The position numbers were made by a program, and so were the translations under genes. 9,602 bases of DNA from Facklamia sp964471435 (GTDB lineage Bacteria > Bacillota > Bacilli > Lactobacillales > Aerococcaceae): NCBI GenBank assembly GCA_964471435.1, contig CAYYGA010000055.1, positions 1-9,602 on the forward strand. Reading direction: 5' to 3'. Of this stretch, positions 1 to 6,331 are shown in pieces. The first letter of the stretch is position 1. Every line of letters begins with the position of its first letter. The notes under the pieces were generated by a model. The model was not told where the DNA came from, did no database searches, and saw nothing but the letters and a program-made list of their open reading frames with translations.

Positions 1-22
1 AAAAAGAACCTATCAGAAGTGG

Positions 23-50
23 TTATCATCTCGATGAACTGTGGTATAAT
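23..50 (+). promoter_or_regulatory. Promoter of the GerMN-type lipoprotein gene
   Basis: A perfect extended -10 element is seen: TG at 42-43, one base, then TATAAT at 45-50. A weak -35 (TTATCA, 23-28, 4 of 6 consensus bases) lies 16 bp upstream. Transcription would start near 57, leaving a leader of about 22 nt that contains the ribosome binding site at 65-71. The promoter overlaps the more upstream ATG at 19, so translation cannot begin there on this transcript. Confidence 0.7.
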
Positions 51-64
51 AGTTTTTAGCAGAG

Positions 65-71
65 GGAGGTG
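65..71 (+). promoter_or_regulatory. Ribosome binding site that selects a TTG start
   Basis: GGAGGTG matches the anti-Shine-Dalgarno sequence of 16S rRNA over seven bases. It is 7 nt from the TTG at 79-81 but 22 nt from the next in-frame ATG (94-96). Spacing therefore favours TTG as the initiation codon. Confidence 0.75.
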
Positions 72-78
72 GCCAATT

Positions 79-1437
79 TTGCAAAAAAATTGGATGAAAA
101 TTTTTATTCTGGCAATTATACTATTTTTAACAGGATGTAGTCGTGAACCGATGATACAGCTCAGTGAGGATAATCGTATTAAGGTGGAATCCAAACAAGC
201 CGACCGCAATGGAGCAGATGAGGCTGTCGAGACGACCACAACTGAGCAAGATTTAAATAATGAAAATGATGCGATTCAAGAGGATGATTCTTCACAAGCA
301 GCAAACATTGAAGAGGAAGAACCCTTAACTGAAGAAAATCAAACAGCTTCCAGTATTACCATCGATCGTTCTCAATGGGTACGTGCACCAGAGAATACTG
401 AATATAATCTTATTGATTACATTCCTGTTCCAGCGAATCAAATAAACCAATATTACTCTGAACAAAATGACTTTATTGTCCGGTATACAGAGTACTACAA
501 CGAAACCACTGGGCAGTATCAAGTTCGAAAAATGTCTTTTGATAATATAATAATTGACTTATATACCTTTAGTGGAGATCAAATTCAGTGGTCAGGCCAA
601 ACAGAACCGGATGTTCCCTATACTAATTATCTAGAAACCGGGCTGCCGTCTACTGTTGAAAACAGCGTACCTCTTACTTTATTAGCGAGTCCTCTTAATG
701 TTGGCAGCAGTTGGACGAATGGAGAAAATAACAGCAGTGAAATTATCGGTTTATACGATCAAATCCAAATAGAAGAGCAAACTTATCAAGAAGTGATTGA
801 AGTTCTTACTCAAGCCGATAATCAGGAAACGCATCATTTCTATGCTGCGAATATTGGTTTAGTGGCAAGCTGGCAGGAAAATAACGATCAAGTCTCTGAA
901 TTAGAGTTTTTGACTGATTCCGCCTCAGAAGTGATGCTGGTTTACGAAGCAGCTATTTATCAACCACTTGAAAATGATGCCTCAGGAGCCTTAATCGAAG
1001 AAGCCATTGCAGCTTTCTCATGGCAAACCAATGATACAACAGCCAATGCTTTTAGACGTTTCTTCCAAGAACAAAACTGGATAGGAGATGAAATTTCAGT
1101 TTTAAATGTGGATGTTAGAGATGGGATAGGAGTAGTAAACTTTACCAGTGGGGTAGTAGCTACTTTAAATGAACATCCAGCCGGTGAACAGGCTGTCATA
1201 GCATCAATTGTTACTACTGTAGCTGACTTTTTACAAGTAGATTCAGTACGTTTAGAAGTGCAGGGAAATGGAATGCTGCCTGCTACAATTGAATACCCGG
1301 AAGGTGGGATTTATTCAGTTAATCCTGCCTGGTTAACAGCTTCTGGATCTCCAACAGAAGAAAATGAAGAGGAAAGTATAAACAGCGAATCTTTATCCGT
1401 CAACGAAGCCAGTATCGATGAAACAACAACTGAATAA
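79..1437 (+). CDS. Lipoprotein with C-terminal GerMN-like domain
   Basis: The product is a predicted 452-aa membrane-anchored surface lipoprotein of unknown function. Residues 1-20 form a type II signal peptide: a short basic N-terminus, a hydrophobic core and the lipobox LTGC, with Cys20 as the lipidated residue. An acidic, Glu/Gln/Asn/Thr-rich linker (about 28-95) follows. A middle region (about 100-285) has the pattern LLASPLNVGSSW and, later, FYAANIGLVASW, which I associate with extracellular beta-rich domains found beside GerMN. Residues about 305-400 read as a GerMN domain (conserved LNVDVRDGIGVVNF stretch, then repeated hydrophobic strands). The tail after 422 is again acidic and disordered-looking. 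GerMN is named after the Bacillus germination protein GerM but also occurs in non-sporulating Firmicutes, so a cell-envelope role is an inference. TTG at 79 was chosen from the ribosome binding site and promoter positions. The gene appears monocistronic, ending at the terminator near 1459-1506. The domain call is moderately sure; the lipoprotein call is strong. Confidence 0.8.
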   Translation: MQKNWMKIFILAIILFLTGCSREPMIQLSEDNRIKVESKQADRNGADEAVETTTTEQDLNNENDAIQEDDSSQAANIEEEEPLTEENQTASSITIDRSQWVRAPENTEYNLIDYIPVPANQINQYYSEQNDFIVRYTEYYNETTGQYQVRKMSFDNIIIDLYTFSGDQIQWSGQTEPDVPYTNYLETGLPSTVENSVPLTLLASPLNVGSSWTNGENNSSEIIGLYDQIQIEEQTYQEVIEVLTQADNQETHHFYAANIGLVASWQENNDQVSELEFLTDSASEVMLVYEAAIYQPLENDASGALIEEAIAAFSWQTNDTTANAFRRFFQEQNWIGDEISVLNVDVRDGIGVVNFTSGVVATLNEHPAGEQAVIASIVTTVADFLQVDSVRLEVQGNGMLPATIEYPEGGIYSVNPAWLTASGSPTEENEEESINSESLSVNEASIDETTTE

Positions 1438-1523
1438 AAAAAGCCCTTGAGTGTAGTGACCTCCAAAGTCTTGAAGATTTAATCTTAAGATAGTTTGGAG
1501 GTTTTTACCTACCCGGACTTTTT
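1436..1523. terminator. Nested bidirectional terminator between lipoprotein gene and treR
   Basis: The inner hairpin pairs ACCTCCAAA (1459-1467) with TTTGGAGGT (1494-1502), and TTTT follows at 1503-1506; this is a rightward terminator for the lipoprotein gene. Between these arms AAGAT/ATCTT can form a further small hairpin. An outer pairing, AAAAAG (1438-1443) with CTTTTT (1518-1523) extended by CC/GG across one mismatch, encloses it. Read leftward, the A-run at 1436-1442 supplies a seven-U tract for treR. The outer stem overlaps both stop codons. Confidence 0.7.
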
Positions 1524-2238
1524 ATATATTATGACGGCGGTGAGCTATTTCAGCAAAGTGAAATTTATCAATTCGATGTCGGGAATTGGTTAGTTGAAAG
1601 AATGAAGTATCTTCTAGAAAAACGTGGCTGGATACATTCATAACATAGTCATTTGGATGAATATTCATCCATTCTTGGTCTAAGTCATTAGCTAAATCCG
1701 CATAAAATTCTTTTAATGCATAAGAAATAACCAAACCAATTTCCTCTTCAAAATAATGATAAATAGACTTTTTTGCAATAGCAGCTGGAATTTTTTCAAC
1801 CCGTCTTTGTAAAATATAATCTTCATCGATAATTAACACTTCATCGTCAATGACCCGTGCTCTAACTAAATGGATAAATGGGTCATCGTCTTTTAAATTA
1901 TATAAACCTTTTAAAGCTAAGGGAGTAGTAGTCAATTCATTTTTTATTATAACTGTTTTAGAATTCAAACCTTTTTCCCTGGCTAGTTCATTGTATGAAA
2001 CTAAACCGCTGATTGGTAAGGAGAAACTCTCATGATCGAGTACAATAGCTCCTTTTCCCTGCTGTTTATGAATGAGGCCGTCATTAATAAGCCTTTTTTG
2101 CGCTTTTCGAATGGTTTCACGGGAAACATCATAAGCCAAAGCTAAGTCAGGCTCACTCGGGAGCAAACTACCAATCGGATAATCATTTTTTTTAATTTTT
2201 TCACGCAAATCGTAATAAATTTTTTCAAACTTATGCAT
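1522..2238 (-). CDS. treR: Trehalose operon repressor TreR (GntR family, HutC/UTRA)
   Basis: The product is a 238-aa cytoplasmic transcription factor. In the TreR family it represses trehalose uptake and phosphotrehalase genes and is relieved by trehalose-6-phosphate. Residues 1-68 form the GntR winged helix (LPSEPDLALAYDVSRETIRK at 26-45, then a GKGAIVL wing). Residues about 75-232 form a UTRA effector domain. Stretches PISGLVSYNEL (75-85), VFLEDTSFFQ (206-215) and SRHRIDKFHF (219-228) closely resemble Bacillus subtilis TreR as I recall it, which makes TreR more likely than another HutC-type regulator. Length is normal for the family. ATG at 2238 follows AGGAAGT (complement of 2245-2251) with a 6-nt gap. 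It is divergent from mnmE and convergent with the lipoprotein gene. No treA/treC, treP or treB gene is in the window, so its targets must lie elsewhere. I saw no operator resembling the B. subtilis tre palindrome in the intergenic region. Confidence 0.85.
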   Translation of the reverse strand: MHKFEKIYYDLREKIKKNDYPIGSLLPSEPDLALAYDVSRETIRKAQKRLINDGLIHKQQGKGAIVLDHESFSLPISGLVSYNELAREKGLNSKTVIIKNELTTTPLALKGLYNLKDDDPFIHLVRARVIDDEVLIIDEDYILQRRVEKIPAAIAKKSIYHYFEEEIGLVISYALKEFYADLANDLDQEWMNIHPNDYVMNVSSHVFLEDTSFFQLTNSRHRIDKFHFAEIAHRRHNI

Positions 2239-2259
2239 ACACTCACTTCCTCTTTCATT

Positions 2260-2268
2260 ATTTTAGCA
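2260..2268 (-). promoter_or_regulatory. Possible extended -10 of the treR promoter
   Basis: On the minus strand the sequence reads TGC-TAAAAT, an extended -10 form, just upstream of the treR ribosome binding site. No good -35 is present, and transcription would start at about 2253, leaving a leader of only about 15 nt. A promoter further upstream in the AT-rich 2280-2310 stretch is an alternative, so this call is weak. Confidence 0.35.
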
Positions 2269-2312
2269 TGAATTCGAACTACTTAAAATATTAAAAGACT
2301 TTCTCTTAGTAC

Positions 2313-2341
2313 TTGCATCCTTATCCGGTGTTTGCTACAAT
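2313..2341 (+). promoter_or_regulatory. Strong promoter upstream of mnmE
   Basis: TTGCAT (-35, 2313-2318) and TACAAT (-10, 2336-2341) are separated by an optimal 17 bp, with a TG at 2333-2334 giving an extended -10. Transcription would start near 2348, about 134 nt before the mnmE start codon. It is the only convincing plus-strand promoter in this intergenic region. The terminator-like hairpin at 2369-2429 lies directly in its path. Confidence 0.75.
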
Positions 2342-2360
2342 ATCAAACGACAATATTATA

Positions 2361-2377
2361 AAGCAGTCAAAGTGCTT
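2361..2377 (+). other. Small leader hairpin competing with the terminator base
   Basis: AAGCA (2361-2365) can pair with TGCTT (2373-2377) around a 7-nt loop. The TGCT within the right arm (2373-2376) is also the left strand of the lowest stem of the following terminator, where it pairs with AGCA at 2418-2421. The two pairings exclude each other. With only five base pairs it may be coincidental; a switch function is inference. Confidence 0.35.
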
Positions 2378-2429
2378 ACGAATTTACCTGGCCCTCAAAG
2401 GCTGGGCAGATTCGTCTAGCATTTTTTTT
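2369..2429 (+). terminator. Leader terminator/attenuator before mnmE, or 3' end of a small RNA
   Basis: A 16-position stem joins 2378-2393 to 2400-2415 around the loop CTCAAA, with a single A-C mismatch (2386/2407) and a few G-U pairs. Below a 1x2 internal loop, TGCT (2373-2376) pairs with AGCA (2418-2421). The helix can extend as AAAG (2369-2372) against the first Us of an eight-T tract (2422-2429). This is the form of a strong intrinsic terminator. No plus-strand gene lies upstream for it to terminate, so it acts on the transcript from the promoter at 2313-2341. The product would be an RNA of about 80 nt, or a regulated leader of the mnmE operon. It matches no riboswitch, T-box, SRP RNA or 6S RNA consensus that I recognise. 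Confidence 0.7.
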
Positions 2430-2481
2430 ATGGAATTGAATAAAACTTAAAAATACTTTAATCGTTGAAAGGAGAAACTAT

Positions 2482-3858
2482 ATGTATATTGCAGATACAA
2501 TTGCAGCTATATCTACTGCTCTAGGCGAAGGAGCAATCGGCATCGTCCGTCTCAGTGGACCTGAAGCAATAGAAATAGCTAATCAATTATATGAAGAAAA
2601 AGATTTATCTCTTGTCCCCTCACACACTATTCATTACGGCCACATTTATAATCAAGAAGGTCAAATGTTGGATGAAGTGATGGTAACTGTTCTTAAAGGT
2701 CCTAAAACTTATACCCGGGAAGATATTGTAGAGATTAACTGTCATGGTGGTATCATTGCAGTTCAAAGAATATTGGAAGCATGCCTGCTGGCTGGAGCCC
2801 GCATGGCAGAGCCGGGAGAATTCACTAAGCGTGCATTTTTAAATGGCCGGATCGATTTATCCCAAGCAGAAGCTTTGATGGATCTTATACAAGCGAAAAC
2901 TGGTAAGGCAATGAATGCTTCTCTCGATCAATTACAAGGTTCATTATCAGAGAAAATAACTTCTTTAAGAAAAGAAATGTTAAATACCCTGGCACAGGTA
3001 GAGGTGACTATAGATTATCCTGAATACGATGATGTAGAAGAGTTATCCTTAAGTCAAATGAATGAAACAGCTAAAAGTGTTAAACACCAGATTCAAAACC
3101 TATTACAGCAGGCAGAAGGCGGGCGGTTATTTAGAGATGGTATTCAAACTGCCATCATTGGTCGTCCAAATGTTGGGAAATCCAGCCTCCTCAACCGTTT
3201 AACAGGCTTTGACAAAGCGATTGTTACAGACATTGCGGGAACTACCCGTGATACGATAGAAGAATATATCAGTGTCAAGGGAGTTCCTTTACACTTAGTA
3301 GATACAGCGGGTATTCGGGACACCGATGAAGTAGTAGAACAAATTGGTGTGACACGATCGAGAGAAATAATGGGAAAAGCAGATCTAATTATCTTGATGT
3401 TGAATCAATCTGAAACTTTGACAGATACTGATAAAGAGCTCCTCAATTTAACGAAGGAAAAGAAACGTATCATTTTACTTAACAAACAAGATTTGCCGTC
3501 GGAATTAAACATAAGTCATTTGACACCCTATGCCCAGGAAGGAGAAATTATTACAACTTCGATGCTAACGGAGGCTGGGATAGCAGAGCTTGAAGAAAAA
3601 ATAGAAGCTCTCTTTTACTCCGGTCATTTAGAAAGTACAGATGTCAATTATTTACTAAATACAAGACACACTAATCTATTGCGTCAGGCGATTCAATCAT
3701 TAGATGAAGTAATTGATGCGACCGACATGCAGATTCCAGTCGATTTAATTCAAATCGATTTTACCCGTGCCTGGGATTTATTAGGAGAAATCACCGGTGA
3801 AAGTGTGCAGGATGAATTATTAGATAAATTATTTAGCGAGTTTTGTTTAGGAAAATAA
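2482..3858 (+). CDS. mnmE: tRNA modification GTPase MnmE (TrmE)
   Basis: The 458-aa product is a cytoplasmic GTPase that, with MnmG, installs an aminomethyl-type group at C5 of wobble uridine U34 in certain tRNAs using GTP, a tetrahydrofolate one-carbon donor and FAD. Domains in order are the N-terminal folate-binding TrmE_N domain (about 1-118), a helical domain (about 119-215), an inserted G domain (about 220-380) and the rest of the helical domain. G-motifs are all present: GRPNVGKS (227-234), TTRD (254-257), DTAG (274-277) and NKQD (334-337). The chain ends in FCLGK (454-458), the family's C-terminal C-(I/L)-G-K with the functional Cys455. Length is typical. ATG at 2482 has AAAGGAG (2468-2474) 7 nt upstream. 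It is the first gene of a four-gene operon. It is probably controlled by the promoter at 2313-2341 and the leader hairpin that follows. It is complete, with no missing key residue. Confidence 0.97.
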   Translation: MYIADTIAAISTALGEGAIGIVRLSGPEAIEIANQLYEEKDLSLVPSHTIHYGHIYNQEGQMLDEVMVTVLKGPKTYTREDIVEINCHGGIIAVQRILEACLLAGARMAEPGEFTKRAFLNGRIDLSQAEALMDLIQAKTGKAMNASLDQLQGSLSEKITSLRKEMLNTLAQVEVTIDYPEYDDVEELSLSQMNETAKSVKHQIQNLLQQAEGGRLFRDGIQTAIIGRPNVGKSSLLNRLTGFDKAIVTDIAGTTRDTIEEYISVKGVPLHLVDTAGIRDTDEVVEQIGVTRSREIMGKADLIILMLNQSETLTDTDKELLNLTKEKKRIILLNKQDLPSELNISHLTPYAQEGEIITTSMLTEAGIAELEEKIEALFYSGHLESTDVNYLLNTRHTNLLRQAIQSLDEVIDATDMQIPVDLIQIDFTRAWDLLGEITGESVQDELLDKLFSEFCLGK

Positions 3859-3871
3859 GAAGGAGGAAAAC

Positions 3872-4366
3872 ATGCAGCAACTATCTACCATTTGTTATAT
3901 CGATAATGGGAGTCAATTTCTCCTTTTGCACCGCAATAAAAAACCAAATGATATTCATGAAGGAAAATGGGTCAGTGTAGGAGGAAAATTTGAAGCGGGC
4001 GAATCCCCTCAAGAATGTGCCGTTCGCGAAATAAAAGAAGAAACAGGTTTGACAGCCACTAATCTCATTCCAGTAGGCTTTATTACTTTTCCTGATTTTA
4101 CTCAAGATGGCAGAGACTGGTACAGCTTTGTTTACCGAGTGAATGAATTTGAAGGTGAATTATTAGAAGAATGCGATGAAGGTACTTTAGAATGGGTAAA
4201 CTATGAAGATATTCTTTCTAAGCCTACCTGGGAAGGGGATTACATTTATTTAGATTGGATCCTCAATAACAAACCATTTTTTACAGCTAAGTTTTCTTAC
4301 GATGCTGATGGAGAATTAATAGAACACCAGGTCGATTTTATAGAATCCATTAAGGAGGGATTTTAA
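3872..4366 (+). CDS. mutX: NUDIX hydrolase, MutX-type 8-oxo-dGTP diphosphatase
   Basis: The 164-aa protein is a NUDIX enzyme expected to hydrolyse 8-oxo-dGTP to the monophosphate, cleansing the nucleotide pool and preventing transversions. The Nudix box is perfect: Gly38, Glu44, then R52-E53-I-K-E56-E57-T-G59-L60, fitting GX5EX7REUXEEXGU with the metal-binding glutamates intact. The opening TICYIDNG, the HRNKKPNDIHEGKW stretch (20-33), EGTLEW and KPTWEGD, and the end of the chain resemble streptococcal MutX as I recall it. That supports MutX over a generic MutT. AAGGAGG (3860-3866) lies 5 nt before the ATG, 13 nt after the mnmE stop. Its stop codon TAA (4364-4366) shares one base with the mnmG ATG, suggesting translational coupling. 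The substrate is inferred from similarity; other NUDIX activities are possible. Confidence 0.87.
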   Translation: MQQLSTICYIDNGSQFLLLHRNKKPNDIHEGKWVSVGGKFEAGESPQECAVREIKEETGLTATNLIPVGFITFPDFTQDGRDWYSFVYRVNEFEGELLEECDEGTLEWVNYEDILSKPTWEGDYIYLDWILNNKPFFTAKFSYDADGELIEHQVDFIESIKEGF

Positions 4367-6297
4367 TGCATACATATGAAGCAGGTAAATATGATGTAAT
4401 TGTTGTAGGAGCAGGACATGCAGGCAGTGAAGCTGCATTAGCAGCCGCTAGATTAGGGTCGCGGACCCTCTTAGTCTCCATGAGTTTAGAAACGGTTGCT
4501 TTTATGCCATGTAATCCTTCGATTGGAGGTCCGGCAAAAGGAGTGGTGGTACGTGAAATTGATGCTTTAGGCGGGGAAATGGGACGCAATATTGACAAAA
4601 CCTATATTCAAATGCGTCTTCTAAATACTGGAAAAGGACCGGCTGTACAAGCATTAAGAGCCCAAGCGGATAAAGAACTTTATTCTAGCTCAATGAAACA
4701 AGTCTTGGAAGAAACACCAAACCTGGACTTAAAACAGGCACTTGTCGATCAATTATTAATAGAAGAAGATACATGCCGGGGTATTATCACTAATTCCGGA
4801 GCTGTTTACCGGGCTGACGCAGTGGTATTAACAGCGGGTACTTCTTCAAGAGGTAAGATAATAATTGGTGAATTAGTTTATTCTTCCGGGCCTAATAATA
4901 CTCTACCATCTATTAAACTCTCTGAACATTTGATGGAACTGGGTGTAGAGCTGACTCGTTTTAAAACAGGAACACCACCACGCATTCATGGTGACTCAGT
5001 TAATTATGAAGAAACCGAAGAGCAGGCAGGAGACGCCTCACCCAACCATTTCTCTTTTGAAACACCGGATGAAGCTTACCTTGAAGATCATACATCCTGC
5101 TGGTTAACGCATACTAATTTATCAACCCATGAAATTATCCAGGCCAATTTACACCGCGCTCCCATGTTTAGTGGAAATATTGAAGGAGTGGGAGCACGCT
5201 ATTGCCCTTCAATAGAAGATAAGATTGTTCGTTTCTCTGACAAACCACGTCATCAAATCTTTATTGAACCTGAAGGACTTTCAACCAAAGAAATGTATGT
5301 GCAGGGCTTGTCTACTTCTTTACCTGAAGATGTTCAACTGGAAATGATTAAAACAGTAGCAGGATTAGAAGATGCCCGCTTAATGCGCCCTGGATATGCG
5401 ATTGAATATGATGTGGTTATTCCTCATCAGCTATCATTAAGTTTAGAAGTTAAAAAATTACCCGGTCTATTTACTGCCGGACAAATGAATGGAACCAGCG
5501 GGTATGAAGAAGCAGCGGGCCAAGGAATTATTGCAGGAATCAATGCTGCTTTAAAAGCACAAGGTAAAGATCCTTATGTAATGAAACGTAATGAAGGTTA
5601 TATCGGGGTCATGATAGACGATTTAGTGACAAAAGGGACCACAGAACCCTATCGTTTACTCACATCTCGTGCTGAATACCGCTTATTATTGCGTCATGAT
5701 AATGCAGATTTAAGGCTTACCCAGACCGGTTATGATTTGGGGCTCATTCCAGAAGAGCGCTATCAAGCATTCTTAAACAAAAAATCCCAAATCGAAGCAG
5801 AAAAAAAACGCCTTGGAAGTATTCGTTTAACACCTAATACACCAGGATTAGCTGAATATTTTGAAAAGGTGAATTCTACTCCTCTAAAAGACGGTATTTT
5901 AGCTCGTGACTTATTAAAAAGACCAGAAATTAAATACAAGGATTTAATAAAATTGATTCCTCATGATAATCTAGAGATGGACCGTCAAATAGGAGAACAA
6001 GTAGAAACACAAATCAAATATGAAGGATACATTCGAAAAGCAAATAATAAAGTCGATAAAGTCAAATCAATGGAAGAAAGAATAATACCAGAAGATATTG
6101 ACTATGATGCAGTGGACAGCTTAGCTACAGAAGCACGAGACCGTCTAAAACTAATTCAACCTGCTAATTTAGGACAAGCCAGCAGAATTTCAGGAGTAAA
6201 TCCTGCCGATATTGCAATCCTTACCGTTTATATTCAGCAAGGCAAAATTGCTCGTATTGGAGACAAAGACCAAGAGGAAGCTTCAATGAAGGCTTAA
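4366..6297 (+). CDS. mnmG: tRNA uridine-5-carboxymethylaminomethyl modification enzyme MnmG (GidA)
   Basis: The 643-aa product is an FAD-dependent partner of MnmE in U34 wobble modification of tRNA, acting in the cytoplasm as an MnmE-MnmG complex. The N-terminal Rossmann fold begins with VIVVGAGHAGSEAA (dinucleotide motif GAGHAG at 15-20). The conserved Cys49 sits in MPCNPSIGGP, and Cys280 in the GidA signature GARYCPSIEDKI. The second GidA signature, AGQMNGTSGYEEAAGQG, is at 371-387. The C-terminal helical GIDA_C region, which contacts MnmE, covers about 545-625 (KYEGYIRKA and later LGQASRISGVNPADI). Length and both cysteines are normal. AAGGAGG (4352-4358) is 7 nt before the ATG, inside the end of mutX. 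Translation ends at tandem TAA codons (6295-6300). The usual Firmicutes follower rsmG is not next; a GH32-like gene is. Confidence 0.97.
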   Translation: MHTYEAGKYDVIVVGAGHAGSEAALAAARLGSRTLLVSMSLETVAFMPCNPSIGGPAKGVVVREIDALGGEMGRNIDKTYIQMRLLNTGKGPAVQALRAQADKELYSSSMKQVLEETPNLDLKQALVDQLLIEEDTCRGIITNSGAVYRADAVVLTAGTSSRGKIIIGELVYSSGPNNTLPSIKLSEHLMELGVELTRFKTGTPPRIHGDSVNYEETEEQAGDASPNHFSFETPDEAYLEDHTSCWLTHTNLSTHEIIQANLHRAPMFSGNIEGVGARYCPSIEDKIVRFSDKPRHQIFIEPEGLSTKEMYVQGLSTSLPEDVQLEMIKTVAGLEDARLMRPGYAIEYDVVIPHQLSLSLEVKKLPGLFTAGQMNGTSGYEEAAGQGIIAGINAALKAQGKDPYVMKRNEGYIGVMIDDLVTKGTTEPYRLLTSRAEYRLLLRHDNADLRLTQTGYDLGLIPEERYQAFLNKKSQIEAEKKRLGSIRLTPNTPGLAEYFEKVNSTPLKDGILARDLLKRPEIKYKDLIKLIPHDNLEMDRQIGEQVETQIKYEGYIRKANNKVDKVKSMEERIIPEDIDYDAVDSLATEARDRLKLIQPANLGQASRISGVNPADIAILTVYIQQGKIARIGDKDQEEASMKA

Positions 6298-6331
6298 TAA
6301 GTATAAAACCGAGGATTACAGGGGTGAAAAT

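Noticed and set aside
19..78. In-frame N-terminal extension of the lipoprotein starting at ATG 19.
   Set aside because: The extended -10 promoter at 42-50 lies inside it, there is no ribosome binding site before 19, and the extension would place polar residues ahead of the signal peptide.
960..1199. Minus-strand open frame inside the lipoprotein gene, and similar frames opposite mnmG, mutX, treR, the GH32-like gene and the Mga-like gene.
   Set aside because: They lie opposite or within well-supported genes, lack convincing binding sites and have no recognisable domains.
2271..2295. AT-rich quasi-palindromes (TTCGAA at 2273-2278 and CTTAAAATATTAAAAG at 2282-2297) as a TreR operator.
   Set aside because: They are imperfect or very short and do not resemble the tre operator known from Bacillus subtilis; AT-rich sequence gives such matches by chance.
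2348..2429. Leader RNA as a known riboswitch, T-box or SRP RNA.
   Set aside because: No conserved T-box sequence, SRP domain IV loop, or preQ1, THF, fluoride or guanidine riboswitch consensus could be recognised. It was kept only as an unassigned structured leader.
2436..2462. Second mnmE promoter downstream of the leader terminator (TTGAAT with TTTAAT).
   Set aside because: The spacer is only 15 bp and the start would fall in the ribosome binding site, so it is unlikely to be functional.
6298..6331. Promoter (TATAAA at 6302-6307) in front of the GH32-like gene.
   Set aside because: No acceptable -35 is found at 16-18 bp upstream; operon read-through from mnmG is simpler.
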